DNA from: an uncultured Desulfobulbaceae bacterium
Lineage (GTDB): Bacteria; Desulfobacterota; Desulfobulbia; Desulfobulbales; BM004
Assembly (NCBI GenBank): GCA_947258675.1
Contig: CAMYJP010000003.1
Location: 1 to 31,274 of the forward strand
Direction: 5' to 3'
DNA length: 31,274 bases
Shown: piece after piece, positions 25,801-31,274 of the stretch
Layout of the letters: each line of letters opens with the position of its first letter
How positions within the stretch are numbered: position 1 is the first letter of the stretch
Program-made: the position numbers and the translations under genes
The notes under the pieces: generated by a model
Seen by the model: the letters and a program-made list of their open reading frames with translations, nothing else
Databases searched by the model: none
What the model was told of the DNA's origin: nothing

Positions 25801-27106
25801 CTTCAAGAAATGAGCCGGTGCCGGCACTGCATGCTTCATTCATGGCATAGTCACTGGGTACGCCATTGGTCAAAAATGTGTATTTTGCGTCCTGTCCACC
25901 AATCTCAAAGATAGTATCCACATCTGGGTCAAAATGAACCGCACCGGCGGCATGGGCGATAATTTCATTAATAATTCCGTCGGTCATGGCATGAAGACCG
26001 GCTATTTGCCGGCCTGAGCCGGTCACCCCTAAGCCTTCAATCGTTATGGGAACTTGTATTTGTTTCGCCAGACTTTTGTATACCTGGCGGGATGCCTCTA
26101 TAGGATCACCATTGGTTCGCAGATAGTCGGCAGCAAGAATCGCCTTATCCCGCCGTCGCATGATTACACCTTTGGTAGTGGTAGACCCCACATCCAAACC
26201 CAGAATAGTATGGTCATTTGGTTCAGCTTTATCGCGAGGGTGATTTTTAAATTCGACGCTATCCTTATAAACGGAGAGGGGGCTGAAAAAGGAGAGACTG
26301 GATTGTTTATTGATAAAGATTTTGTCCAGGCCGGCAAAATTTATTGTTTCGTTGTCTAAAGCCCAGAGCGCGGAGCCGAGAGCTTCAAACCATGGCGCCT
26401 CTGCCGGCACAAGTACATCATTAATTTTTTGGCGCAGGTAGTGGATCATGGTTTGATTTTTTGTGCAGCCGCCAATCAGCAGAACAGAAGCCGCAGGTAA
26501 TTTTTTTATCAATTCCAGTATCTTTCCTGCCATCATACGTGATAAACCCGCCACAACTTCGGCTTTTGGCATACCTTTATTCAAAGCATGGGTGCAGTCG
26601 CTCTTGCAGAATACAGAGCAACGACCGGATAGTTTGTAATACTTTTCGGGTATCTTCATGTTACCCGCTTCTTCCAAGCTGATGGCCATTCTCCCCAACT
26701 GTTGGAGAAAAAATTCACCGGTTCCGGAGGCGCATTTGTTTCCAGTGTGGATGGATTGAATCAGGCCATCATCATCAAGATGGTAGACCATGATAGTTTC
26801 TCCGCCGATACTGACGATGACGCGATATGGATGATCTGGTGGAAGGATGTGAGAGCAGGCATGCTCTACTGCTTCAGGTTCGGATATGGTTGAGAGAGTC
26901 AGGCTGTTTTTGAAGTTACGGCCCGTTGCACCGATCCGTAAATTTTCAATATCCACAACTTGGCTGAGTAGTTCCTTCAGGACATGTCTCGGCCTTCCAT
27001 CATGGATTCGGGTTTCGCTGGTAACAACTTGTGTTTTATGGCCGGTGCGTTTGAGCCTTACTATGCTGATAGTTGAAGCGCCCAGGCATATCCCTAGAGA
27101 ATTCAT
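22829..27106 (-). CDS. Giant acyl-CoA dehydratase activase-like protein: two BadF/HgdC ATPase domains, DUF2229 and HgdB-like region
   Basis: A 1425-residue iron-sulfur protein. Two ASKHA (BadF/BadG/BcrA/BcrD) ATPase domains come first. Domain 1 (about 1-255) has NKCASGTG with Cys125 and Cys163 38 residues later; domain 2 (about 300-560) has LGLDVGSTTTKG, EIGGQDAKYT, NEACSAGTGSFLEE with Cys426, and Cys466. In HgdC, two such Cys per subunit hold a [4Fe-4S] cluster at the dimer interface; here both halves are in one chain. A Cys-rich linker follows (ICGGGKDCDRGCEI), then DUF2229 from about 670 and an HgdB-like reductase region with CKECLP, GPCRFGQ and FGCMPSR. The family energises low-potential electrons by ATP hydrolysis. 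No dehydratase subunit genes are adjacent, so the substrate is unknown. Confidence 0.93.
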   Translation of the reverse strand: MNSLGICLGASTISIVRLKRTGHKTQVVTSETRIHDGRPRHVLKELLSQVVDIENLRIGATGRNFKNSLTLSTISEPEAVEHACSHILPPDHPYRVIVSIGGETIMVYHLDDDGLIQSIHTGNKCASGTGEFFLQQLGRMAISLEEAGNMKIPEKYYKLSGRCSVFCKSDCTHALNKGMPKAEVVAGLSRMMAGKILELIKKLPAASVLLIGGCTKNQTMIHYLRQKINDVLVPAEAPWFEALGSALWALDNETINFAGLDKIFINKQSSLSFFSPLSVYKDSVEFKNHPRDKAEPNDHTILGLDVGSTTTKGVIMRRRDKAILAADYLRTNGDPIEASRQVYKSLAKQIQVPITIEGLGVTGSGRQIAGLHAMTDGIINEIIAHAAGAVHFDPDVDTIFEIGGQDAKYTFLTNGVPSDYAMNEACSAGTGSFLEESAKESLGLDMTKIGETAFQSKKPPNFNDQCAAFISSDIKRAAQDNIPVEDIVAGLVYSICMNYANRVKGNRQVGKKVFMQGGVCYNSAVPAAMSAFCDKQIVVPPEPGLIGAFGVALELERRLEQGLLKPKSFDLNELMHRTVSYKKPFICGGGKDCDRGCEISRIEVGKKVYPFGGICNRYDNLIHKRKIDPTGLNLVQKRERRVFRDLCPDNPTDTRPTIGMNRSFLVNTYFPFFNRLFAELGYRLILPDAIDPAGMDQQGAAFCYPVELAHGYATSLLAREPDYYFLPHIKGLQGKSKTNISCTCVLLQSEPFYLRAAFPNFLSRKTLFPTLDFSKGSENNLSVFIELANQLGVNPVLAKPALNAAIREQNEFFTDIKLIGDETLATIKDNPNCFGVALFGRPYNSFTSTANKGLPAKFASRGIPVIPFDMLPYGDQELDQDHNMYWATGNMILKGSHYVEKNPQLFATFITNFSCGPDSFILSYFRDIMGRKPSLTLELDSHTADAGLETRVEAFLDIVQYYRQIEKQPRKPYKKQAYRQAELIFNGKKPGIRTSNGGWLPLTDPQVKVIIPAMSKFGTPLLAGAFSRIGVRAETLPPADEEILKLGRGHSSCKECLPLQTTVGSLLRYLNNRKNGEATAYFMATAQGPCRFGQYHVFSKQLLKKQQILDTAVLSPTSINGYGGLGDRFLIAAWRALVIGDIFDEMWSTVLAGAENKEQGITILKTEYEAIRSVIDKNWSTISAQLTKSAKVLSRIPLRKSYNQIPKLSLVGEIYVRHDPISLQNLVERLADMGFIVRTAQNSEWVKYIDWLIKERIEGKPNVGFWTRLKIKRFYDSQIRKKLAPAGLFFYEEHVDVDPLITAGKKFISPNVTCESILTVGSALHEILQPACGIISIGPFGCMPSRVAESILSEKFTTKEKKILFQGNNHGKWDPILARDRKFPFLAIETDGKAFPQVIEARLEAFCLQAKRLSNAMLKCENHTQ

Positions 27107-27410
27107 TTTTTAACCTCAATGTCTTAATTGGATAAATATGAGGTACCTCAATTATAAAACCTGCCAGGAATTCAGGCAAGAATTCAAGGAGAGGTTATCG
27201 ATAAATTTAATCCGGGCAGATGCGATTGTCAAAGATTCTGTATGAGTAGCTGTGTGAATCAAAATAGATTGGAGTTTTAGGTGTACTTTAATTTCAGCAT
27301 AATTTTTTTAATGTGACGGGACTCTCAATAAGGCATAACTGGAAACTGCATCATGTCTAAGCAGTTTCACTTGCTGATGTTTCATTTTCTATTAAGGAGG
27401 ATCTATTCCG
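27107..27410. other. 304-bp region between argD and the activase gene
   Basis: Apart from the promoter and palindrome at 27139-27179, no gene or clear structure is seen. The activase ATG is preceded on the minus strand by GAGGTT, a good ribosome-binding site, seven bases away. On the plus strand AAGGAGGAT (27395-27403) is a perfect Shine-Dalgarno sequence, but no sensible ORF follows it. No convincing terminator for argBD was found. Confidence 0.4.
27139..27179 (-). promoter_or_regulatory. Sigma-70 promoter with overlapping 12-bp palindrome, upstream of the activase gene
   Basis: Read on the minus strand: -35 TTGCCT (27179-27174), 17-bp spacer, perfect -10 TATAAT (27156-27151), then at once the perfect palindrome TGAGGTACCTCA (27150-27139), which covers the expected transcription start. 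This is the position at which a repressor dimer would block initiation. The ATG of the activase is about 35 nt further on. The binding protein is unknown. Confidence 0.55.
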
Positions 27411-28607
27411 TCATACCATCTCTGAAAAAACCTCATCAATGGCATTGATCAAGAAGTCAATTTCTTCATATGTAATTATTAAAGGGGGGATAAATCTCAG
27501 AACTGCATTTCCAGCGAAATTAATCAGGATACCACGTTCAAAGAGGGTTTGCACAATCTGTGTTCCAGATTCTATGCCTTTTTCTGTTAGAACCAACCCT
27601 TGAATCAAGCCAACTCCCCGCGAATGTATTGCATATTGTGGATGATGTTTGGCTAGGTTGTTCAGCTTTTCTGTGAAGTAAATCCCTTTTTTTTGTACGT
27701 CTTCCAGAAACCCTTTTTGCAGCATGATTTCCATAACCGCAACACCGGCAGCCGCTGCAATGGGATTACCGCCAAATGTAGAAGCATGGGTTCCGGGGGT
27801 AAAGGCCTGGCTGATTTTCTCAGTAGTCAGCATGGCGCCAATTGGCATGCCGTTCCCCAAAGCTTTAGCCAACGTCATGATGTCAGGGGTAATCCCCAAC
27901 CGTTCATAGGCAAATAGAGTTCCGGTTCTGCCCATACCGGTCTGTACTTCATCAAATATCAATAAGAGGTTGTGTTTGTCACATAGCTTCCTGGCGCCGA
28001 TCAGGTATTCTTTGGGCAGCGGTAAAACTCCGCTTTCTCCTTGGATTGGTTCACAGAGTATTGCACATGTCTGAGGAGTGATCATAGATTCAAGAGCATC
28101 CAGATCTCCAAAAGGAGCGTAGCAAAACCCGGTGGGTAAAGGCTCAAAACCGGCATGAAATTTGGGCTGACCAGTGGCGGTCACTGTGGCAAGTGTTCTG
28201 CCGTGGAAGGAACCTTCAAGGGATATGATTTCATATCGGCCTTTACCGCAGTATATTCTTGCAAGTTTGATAGCCGCTTCATTTGCTTCAGCCCCGCTGT
28301 TAGCCATGAAAACTCTGTCTGCAAAGGAGTTTTTCACTAAAAGTTCGGCGAGTTCTGTTTGCGGAATGGTATAAAATAGGTTTGATACATGATGCAGCCG
28401 GCGTGCCTGTTGGCAAACAGCTTCACTAATCATCGGGTGGCAATGACCGAGACTACAGACCGCGATGCCTGCCAGGAAGTCAAGGTATTCCCTGCCGTCG
28501 GCGTCGGTCAGCCGACAACCTTCCCCTTTGACCATTGCCGCCGGAAACCTGTTATACGTCTGAATAAACACCTTGTTGCTCCTTTCAATCCATAGATTAT
28601 TACTCAT
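27411..28607 (-). CDS. argD: Acetylornithine aminotransferase ArgD
   Basis: A 398-residue class III PLP aminotransferase, converting N-acetylglutamate semialdehyde and glutamate to N2-acetylornithine and 2-oxoglutarate in arginine synthesis. PLP-site features are [15 protein letters not shown] (103-117), [19 protein letters not shown] with Asp219, and the Schiff-base Lys248 in TLAKALGNG. The frame stays open upstream to 28727, but the ATG at 28607 gives the normal N-terminus and overlaps the argB stop as ATGA, so the two are translationally coupled. Members of this family can also act on succinyl-diaminopimelate (DapC); the argB partner makes ArgD the main reading. Confidence 0.93.
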   Translation of the reverse strand: MSNNLWIERSNKVFIQTYNRFPAAMVKGEGCRLTDADGREYLDFLAGIAVCSLGHCHPMISEAVCQQARRLHHVSNLFYTIPQTELAELLVKNSFADRVFMANSGAEANEAAIKLARIYCGKGRYEIISLEGSFHGRTLATVTATGQPKFHAGFEPLPTGFCYAPFGDLDALESMITPQTCAILCEPIQGESGVLPLPKEYLIGARKLCDKHNLLLIFDEVQTGMGRTGTLFAYERLGITPDIMTLAKALGNGMPIGAMLTTEKISQAFTPGTHASTFGGNPIAAAAGVAVMEIMLQKGFLEDVQKKGIYFTEKLNNLAKHHPQYAIHSRGVGLIQGLVLTEKGIESGTQIVQTLFERGILINFAGNAVLRFIPPLIITYEEIDFLINAIDEVFSEMV

Positions 28608-29485
28608 GGCGTTATCTCCGAACCAATACCGCTTTGAGTAAACATTTCCAGAAGAATAGCATGTTCTATCCGTCCATCGATTATGTGAGCTTTGCCAACA
28701 CCACCCTCGACAACCTCCTGGCAGCATCGGATTTTGGGTATCATACCACCGCCAATTACACCGGAATCAATCATATTTTCAGCTTCTTTGCAGGTCATGG
28801 AAGAGATGAGTTGCCCGTTTCCATCCTGAACGCCATCTACGTCTGTAAGCAGAATGAGTTTAGTCGCTTTGAGGTAGCGGGCAATTGCGCCGGCTACCAG
28901 GTCGGCATTAATATTATAGGAATGACCATCCTCTCCTACTCCAACCGGGGCAATGACAGGAATGAAATCCTGGGTGTCAAGGGTGTTTAGAATATCAGGG
29001 TTTACCTGTGTTACCTCGCCCACTCGGCCAAGATCTATGATTTCAGGGGGTGCATCTGCGGCCTGACTTTTATGGATTTTCATTTTTCGGGCTTTAATCA
29101 GATCTCCATCCCGGCCGGACAATCCAACGGCACGGCCGCCGTTATGATTTATTAATCCGACTATCTCCTTGTTTACTTTGCCGACTAAAACCATTTCTAC
29201 AACATCCATGGTTTCGCCGTCCGTAACCCGCATTCCTTCAATGTAGCTTGGTTTAATTTTCATTTTTTCCAACACAAGGTTGATTTGCGGACCCCCTCCA
29301 TGCACAACAATCGGATTTATTCCAACTAACTTCATGAGGATGATATCAAGTGCGAAATTTTTTTTAAGATTTTCATCAACCATGGCATGACCGCCGTATT
29401 TAATTACTATTGTTTTGTCATAGAATTCTTTGATATACGGCAGGGATTCGATCAGGGTTTTCGCTTTTTCAATTTCTTGTTTCAT
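28604..29485 (-). CDS. argB: Acetylglutamate kinase ArgB
   Basis: A 293-residue amino-acid kinase that phosphorylates N-acetylglutamate, the second step of arginine synthesis. Motifs are [10 protein letters not shown] near residues 26-35 with the phosphate-binding Lys, [10 protein letters not shown], and [17 protein letters not shown] with the nucleotide-binding region; the segment [11 protein letters not shown] and the C-terminal [11 protein letters not shown] are also typical. The start at 29485 ([19 protein letters not shown]) is the family-typical N-terminus; the frame extends to 29560, but the extra 25 residues (lysine- and phenylalanine-rich) look like untranslated leader. The N-terminal helix before KYGG is the type found in arginine-inhibited enzymes, which is suggestive only. 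Confidence 0.95.
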   Translation of the reverse strand: MKQEIEKAKTLIESLPYIKEFYDKTIVIKYGGHAMVDENLKKNFALDIILMKLVGINPIVVHGGGPQINLVLEKMKIKPSYIEGMRVTDGETMDVVEMVLVGKVNKEIVGLINHNGGRAVGLSGRDGDLIKARKMKIHKSQAADAPPEIIDLGRVGEVTQVNPDILNTLDTQDFIPVIAPVGVGEDGHSYNINADLVAGAIARYLKATKLILLTDVDGVQDGNGQLISSMTCKEAENMIDSGVIGGGMIPKIRCCQEVVEGGVGKAHIIDGRIEHAILLEMFTQSGIGSEITP

Positions 29486-29795
29486 ATCTATGCTCTTGTG
29501 TCTGTAATTTTCCGCTTTTAGTTTTTTTAAAAAAATGGTTTTGTTTTTAAAAATGCCCAATTCCTGTACGGAAATATTAAATCATAGTAATGATAAGTGC
29601 GGAGGATGTAAATATTTCTTTGCATTCTGGTTATTCATCAAGAATTATAGTGGCCACTTCTTGGAAAAGTATAATGATCAATCAATAACCTGCCGAATAG
29701 ATATTGATGGAAGTTTTATTATCTTTTGGTATATTTATTGCTATCTACTTTGAACGTTTGATATTTATTAACTCTAAATATGGTATGTTGCATAT
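29486..29795. other. 310-bp divergent region between argB and lptA
   Basis: No gene is supported; the short plus-strand ORF at 29535-29753 has no ribosome-binding site and no recognisable domain. On the minus side it holds the putative argB promoter listed separately, followed by a long A/T-rich leader. On the plus side a perfect TATAAT (29670-29675) lacks a good -35 box, and TTGATA (29758-29763) lacks a well-spaced -10. No ArgR-type box was recognised. Confidence 0.4.
29584..29612 (-). promoter_or_regulatory. Sigma-70-type promoter for argBD
   Basis: On the minus strand TTTACA (29612-29607, 5 of 6) is followed after 17 bp by TACTAT (29589-29584, 4 of 6). The expected transcript would have a leader of about 90 nt before the argB ATG at 29485. 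The spacing is ideal but the -10 is moderate. Confidence 0.4.
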
Positions 29796-30353
29796 ATGCT
29801 TCCTTCACGGTCCAGTATTTTTTGTATGATCCAGGTACTTTTTTTTCTTACGGGTATAGTTACTATCTCCTATGCAGAAACTGATCAAGCGGGCCCCATT
29901 CATATTGAGGCGGATCGGATGGAAGCAGATCAACAGCGGGATCTTGTCGTTTTTACAGGCAATGTAGAAGCTAATCAGGCAGATATTGCTATTTTTGCAG
30001 ATGAAATGGTCGTGAATTATTTGACTTCAGAGAAGCAAAAAACAAACGATAATTCTGATAAAAAACTGAGTCAGAGGATAGATAAAATAGACGCGCGTGG
30101 AAATGTAAAAATTGTCAAGGGGGACTGGATAGCAACCGGGGATTCCATGGAATATTATTCTTCTGCACAGAAAGTGAAATTAACTGGTAATGCAAAGGCT
30201 TGGCAGGACAGCAATGTAGTTACAGGAGAGAATATTATTCTTTTTTTAGAAGAGGGGAGAAGTATAGTTGAGAAAAGTGGAAAGGATGGTAAGCGTGTTA
30301 AAGCCTTTATTTATTCTGGTGGTACTTCATCTGTAGAGAGTAAAAAAGAGTAA
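29796..30353 (+). CDS. lptA: LPS transport periplasmic protein LptA
   Basis: A 185-residue OstA/LptA-like protein that forms the periplasmic bridge for lipopolysaccharide between the inner and outer membranes. It starts with a Sec signal peptide (hydrophobic core IQVLFFLTGIVTI, probable cleavage after SYA at residue 27). The mature part has the beta-jellyroll repeats IHIEADRMEADQQRDLVVFTG, IDARGNVKIVKGDWIATGD and VKLTGNAKAWQDSNVVTGE that define the fold. Length matches the family. The ATG has no obvious ribosome-binding site; an in-frame ATG at 29826 would shorten the signal peptide and is no better. lptB follows 35 nt later, and rpoN after that, a common order in Proteobacteria and Desulfobacterota. 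Confidence 0.93.
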   Translation: MLPSRSSIFCMIQVLFFLTGIVTISYAETDQAGPIHIEADRMEADQQRDLVVFTGNVEANQADIAIFADEMVVNYLTSEKQKTNDNSDKKLSQRIDKIDARGNVKIVKGDWIATGDSMEYYSSAQKVKLTGNAKAWQDSNVVTGENIILFLEEGRSIVEKSGKDGKRVKAFIYSGGTSSVESKKE

Positions 30354-30388
30354 AAAAACAAATAATTTCATGATGGGAAATTGTATAA

Positions 30389-31111
30389 ATGGCAGTACTT
30401 GAAACCAGGGGGATTATAAAAGAGTATCGAAACAGGCGGGTTGTCAATGGTGTAAGCCTGCATGTTGAAAATGGTTCCGTGGTTGGCCTGCTTGGCCCTA
30501 ATGGCGCGGGCAAGACCACCTCCTTTTATTCTATTGTAGGGTTTGTGCGGCCGGATTCCGGCACTGTGCTGCTGGATGATGAGGAAATTACCTCTTTGCC
30601 GATTCATAAAAGAGCATTGAAAGGTATTTCCTATCTTGCGCAGAATCCATCTGTTTTTAAGAAATTGACGGTAGAGGAAAATATCCGTATCGTTCTGGAA
30701 CCTTTAGGGTTGCCGAAACAGGAGATTAACAGCAGGATCGAAAATTTGATGTCAGAGTTGAAATTAGAGAAACTTTGTCAGAACAAGGCAGGCACACTCT
30801 CTGGTGGAGAACGGCGTCGGGTCGAAATTATGCGGTCTCTCGCCACCAACCCAAGTTTTATCCTGCTTGATGAACCCTTTGCCGGAATTGATCCTCTTTC
30901 TGTGGCAGATCTTCAAGAAATCATCCATGATCTTAAATGCAAAGGATTGGGAGTTTTGATTTCCGACCACAACGTACGTGAGACTTTGTCAGTATGTGAT
31001 TTTGCATATATCATCAATCACGGTGAGATTTTGACAAGCGGAGCGGCGGATGACATCGTTGAGTGCGAAGAAGCAAGAAAAATGTATCTGGGTGAAAATT
31101 TTTGTATGTAG
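30389..31111 (+). CDS. lptB: LPS export ABC ATPase LptB
   Basis: A 240-residue cytoplasmic ATPase that powers extraction of LPS from the inner membrane by LptFG. Motifs: Walker A GPNGAGKTT (36-44), the Q-loop at YLAQNPSVF, signature LSGGE (137-141), Walker B FILLDEPFAGIDP with Asp161 and catalytic Glu162, and the switch His194 in ISDHNVRETL. These, and the C-terminal segment GEILTSGAADDIV...ARKMYLGENF, are specific for LptB rather than branched-chain amino acid ATPases. A GGGAAA ribosome-binding sequence precedes the ATG. The lptF and lptG genes are not in the window. Confidence 0.97.
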   Translation: MAVLETRGIIKEYRNRRVVNGVSLHVENGSVVGLLGPNGAGKTTSFYSIVGFVRPDSGTVLLDDEEITSLPIHKRALKGISYLAQNPSVFKKLTVEENIRIVLEPLGLPKQEINSRIENLMSELKLEKLCQNKAGTLSGGERRRVEIMRSLATNPSFILLDEPFAGIDPLSVADLQEIIHDLKCKGLGVLISDHNVRETLSVCDFAYIINHGEILTSGAADDIVECEEARKMYLGENFCM

Positions 31112-31233
31112 TAAGTTACTTTTAAGGAGAAAAAAATATTCACTGAAAAGCCCAAATAGATTATTAAGTGAATGTCGAATGATTTACCAACCATGAATCA
31201 ATAAGTAATTTTATTATTAGGTGACTTGACAAT

Positions 31234-31274
31234 ATGGCTCTGTCTTTAAGACAACAAATTAAATTGGCCCAGCA
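31234..31274 (+). CDS. rpoN: RNA polymerase sigma-54 factor RpoN, N-terminal fragment (truncated by window end)
   Basis: Only 13 residues are visible, MALSLRQQIKLAQ, which match the start of the glutamine-rich activator-interacting region I of RpoN. The ATG is preceded by AGGTGA at a suitable distance. Position directly after lptA-lptB is the usual one for rpoN. If correct, the activator encoded at 19590-21035 would work with this factor. Confidence 0.8.
   Translation, partial: MALSLRQQIKLAQ

Noticed and set aside
27395..27410. Perfect plus-strand Shine-Dalgarno AAGGAGGAT near the 3' end of argD.
   Set aside because: The frames that follow are short or antisense to argD; no plausible protein begins there.
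28608..28727. Upstream extension of argD by 40 codons.
   Set aside because: It would lie wholly within argB in another frame; the ATGA overlap at 28604-28607 gives the normal family N-terminus.
29535..29753. 72-codon plus-strand ORF between argB and lptA.
   Set aside because: No ribosome-binding site, no domain, biased composition, and it begins inside the argB leader.

Overview
The window reads as chromosomal DNA of a Gram-negative anaerobe, most likely a Desulfobacterota (former Deltaproteobacteria) lineage near Desulfobulbales. The reasons are the lpxD-fabZ-lpxA-lpxI lipid A cluster, the lptA-lptB-rpoN order, a giant BadF/HgdC-type acyl-CoA dehydratase activase, a PAS histidine kinase beside an NtrC-type sigma-54 activator, and moderately AT-rich DNA. 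The assignment is an inference from gene content. No tRNA, rRNA, CRISPR array or transposase gene is visible.

Layout. The tail of a cation/proton antiporter subunit (1-394) is followed by a plus-strand set: a standalone NFACT-R protein, then two half-transporter ABC exporters (700-4709) that look like an asymmetric heterodimer. A PilZ protein (4897-5277) has its own promoter. From 14373 down to 5351 lies a long minus-strand run: a NamZ/DUF1343 homologue, lpxD, fabZ, lpxA, lpxI, a sugar nucleotidyltransferase, an unknown three-TM protein, a COG3178 (AmgK-like) sugar kinase and der. A ~220-bp nested-palindrome element sits between the kinase gene and der. This run joins lipid A synthesis with what may be MurNAc salvage (NamZ, AmgK-like, MurU-like).

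From 14671 the plus strand carries a fused hisHF gene of eukaryotic HIS7 type, pyrE, a tiny zinc-ribbon protein, a hybrid PAS histidine kinase and a sigma-54 response regulator. After a 329-bp gap holding a 22-bp perfect palindrome come three small unknown genes: a receiver-like protein without an acceptor Asp, a Cys-rich protein, and a Cys-pair protein. On the minus strand, a 1425-residue activase/reductase-like iron-sulfur protein (22829-27106) has a recognisable promoter with a 12-bp palindrome over the expected start point. Upstream of it lies argB-argD, with a 4-nt overlap. The window closes with lptA, lptB and the first codons of rpoN on the plus strand.

The points most worth a second look are the eukaryote-like HisHF fusion, the putative MurNAc-recycling genes inside the lipid A operon (with Gln where Glu is usual in NamZ), the palindromic element before der, the orphan activase with its operator-like site, and the small-gene cluster behind the two-component system.
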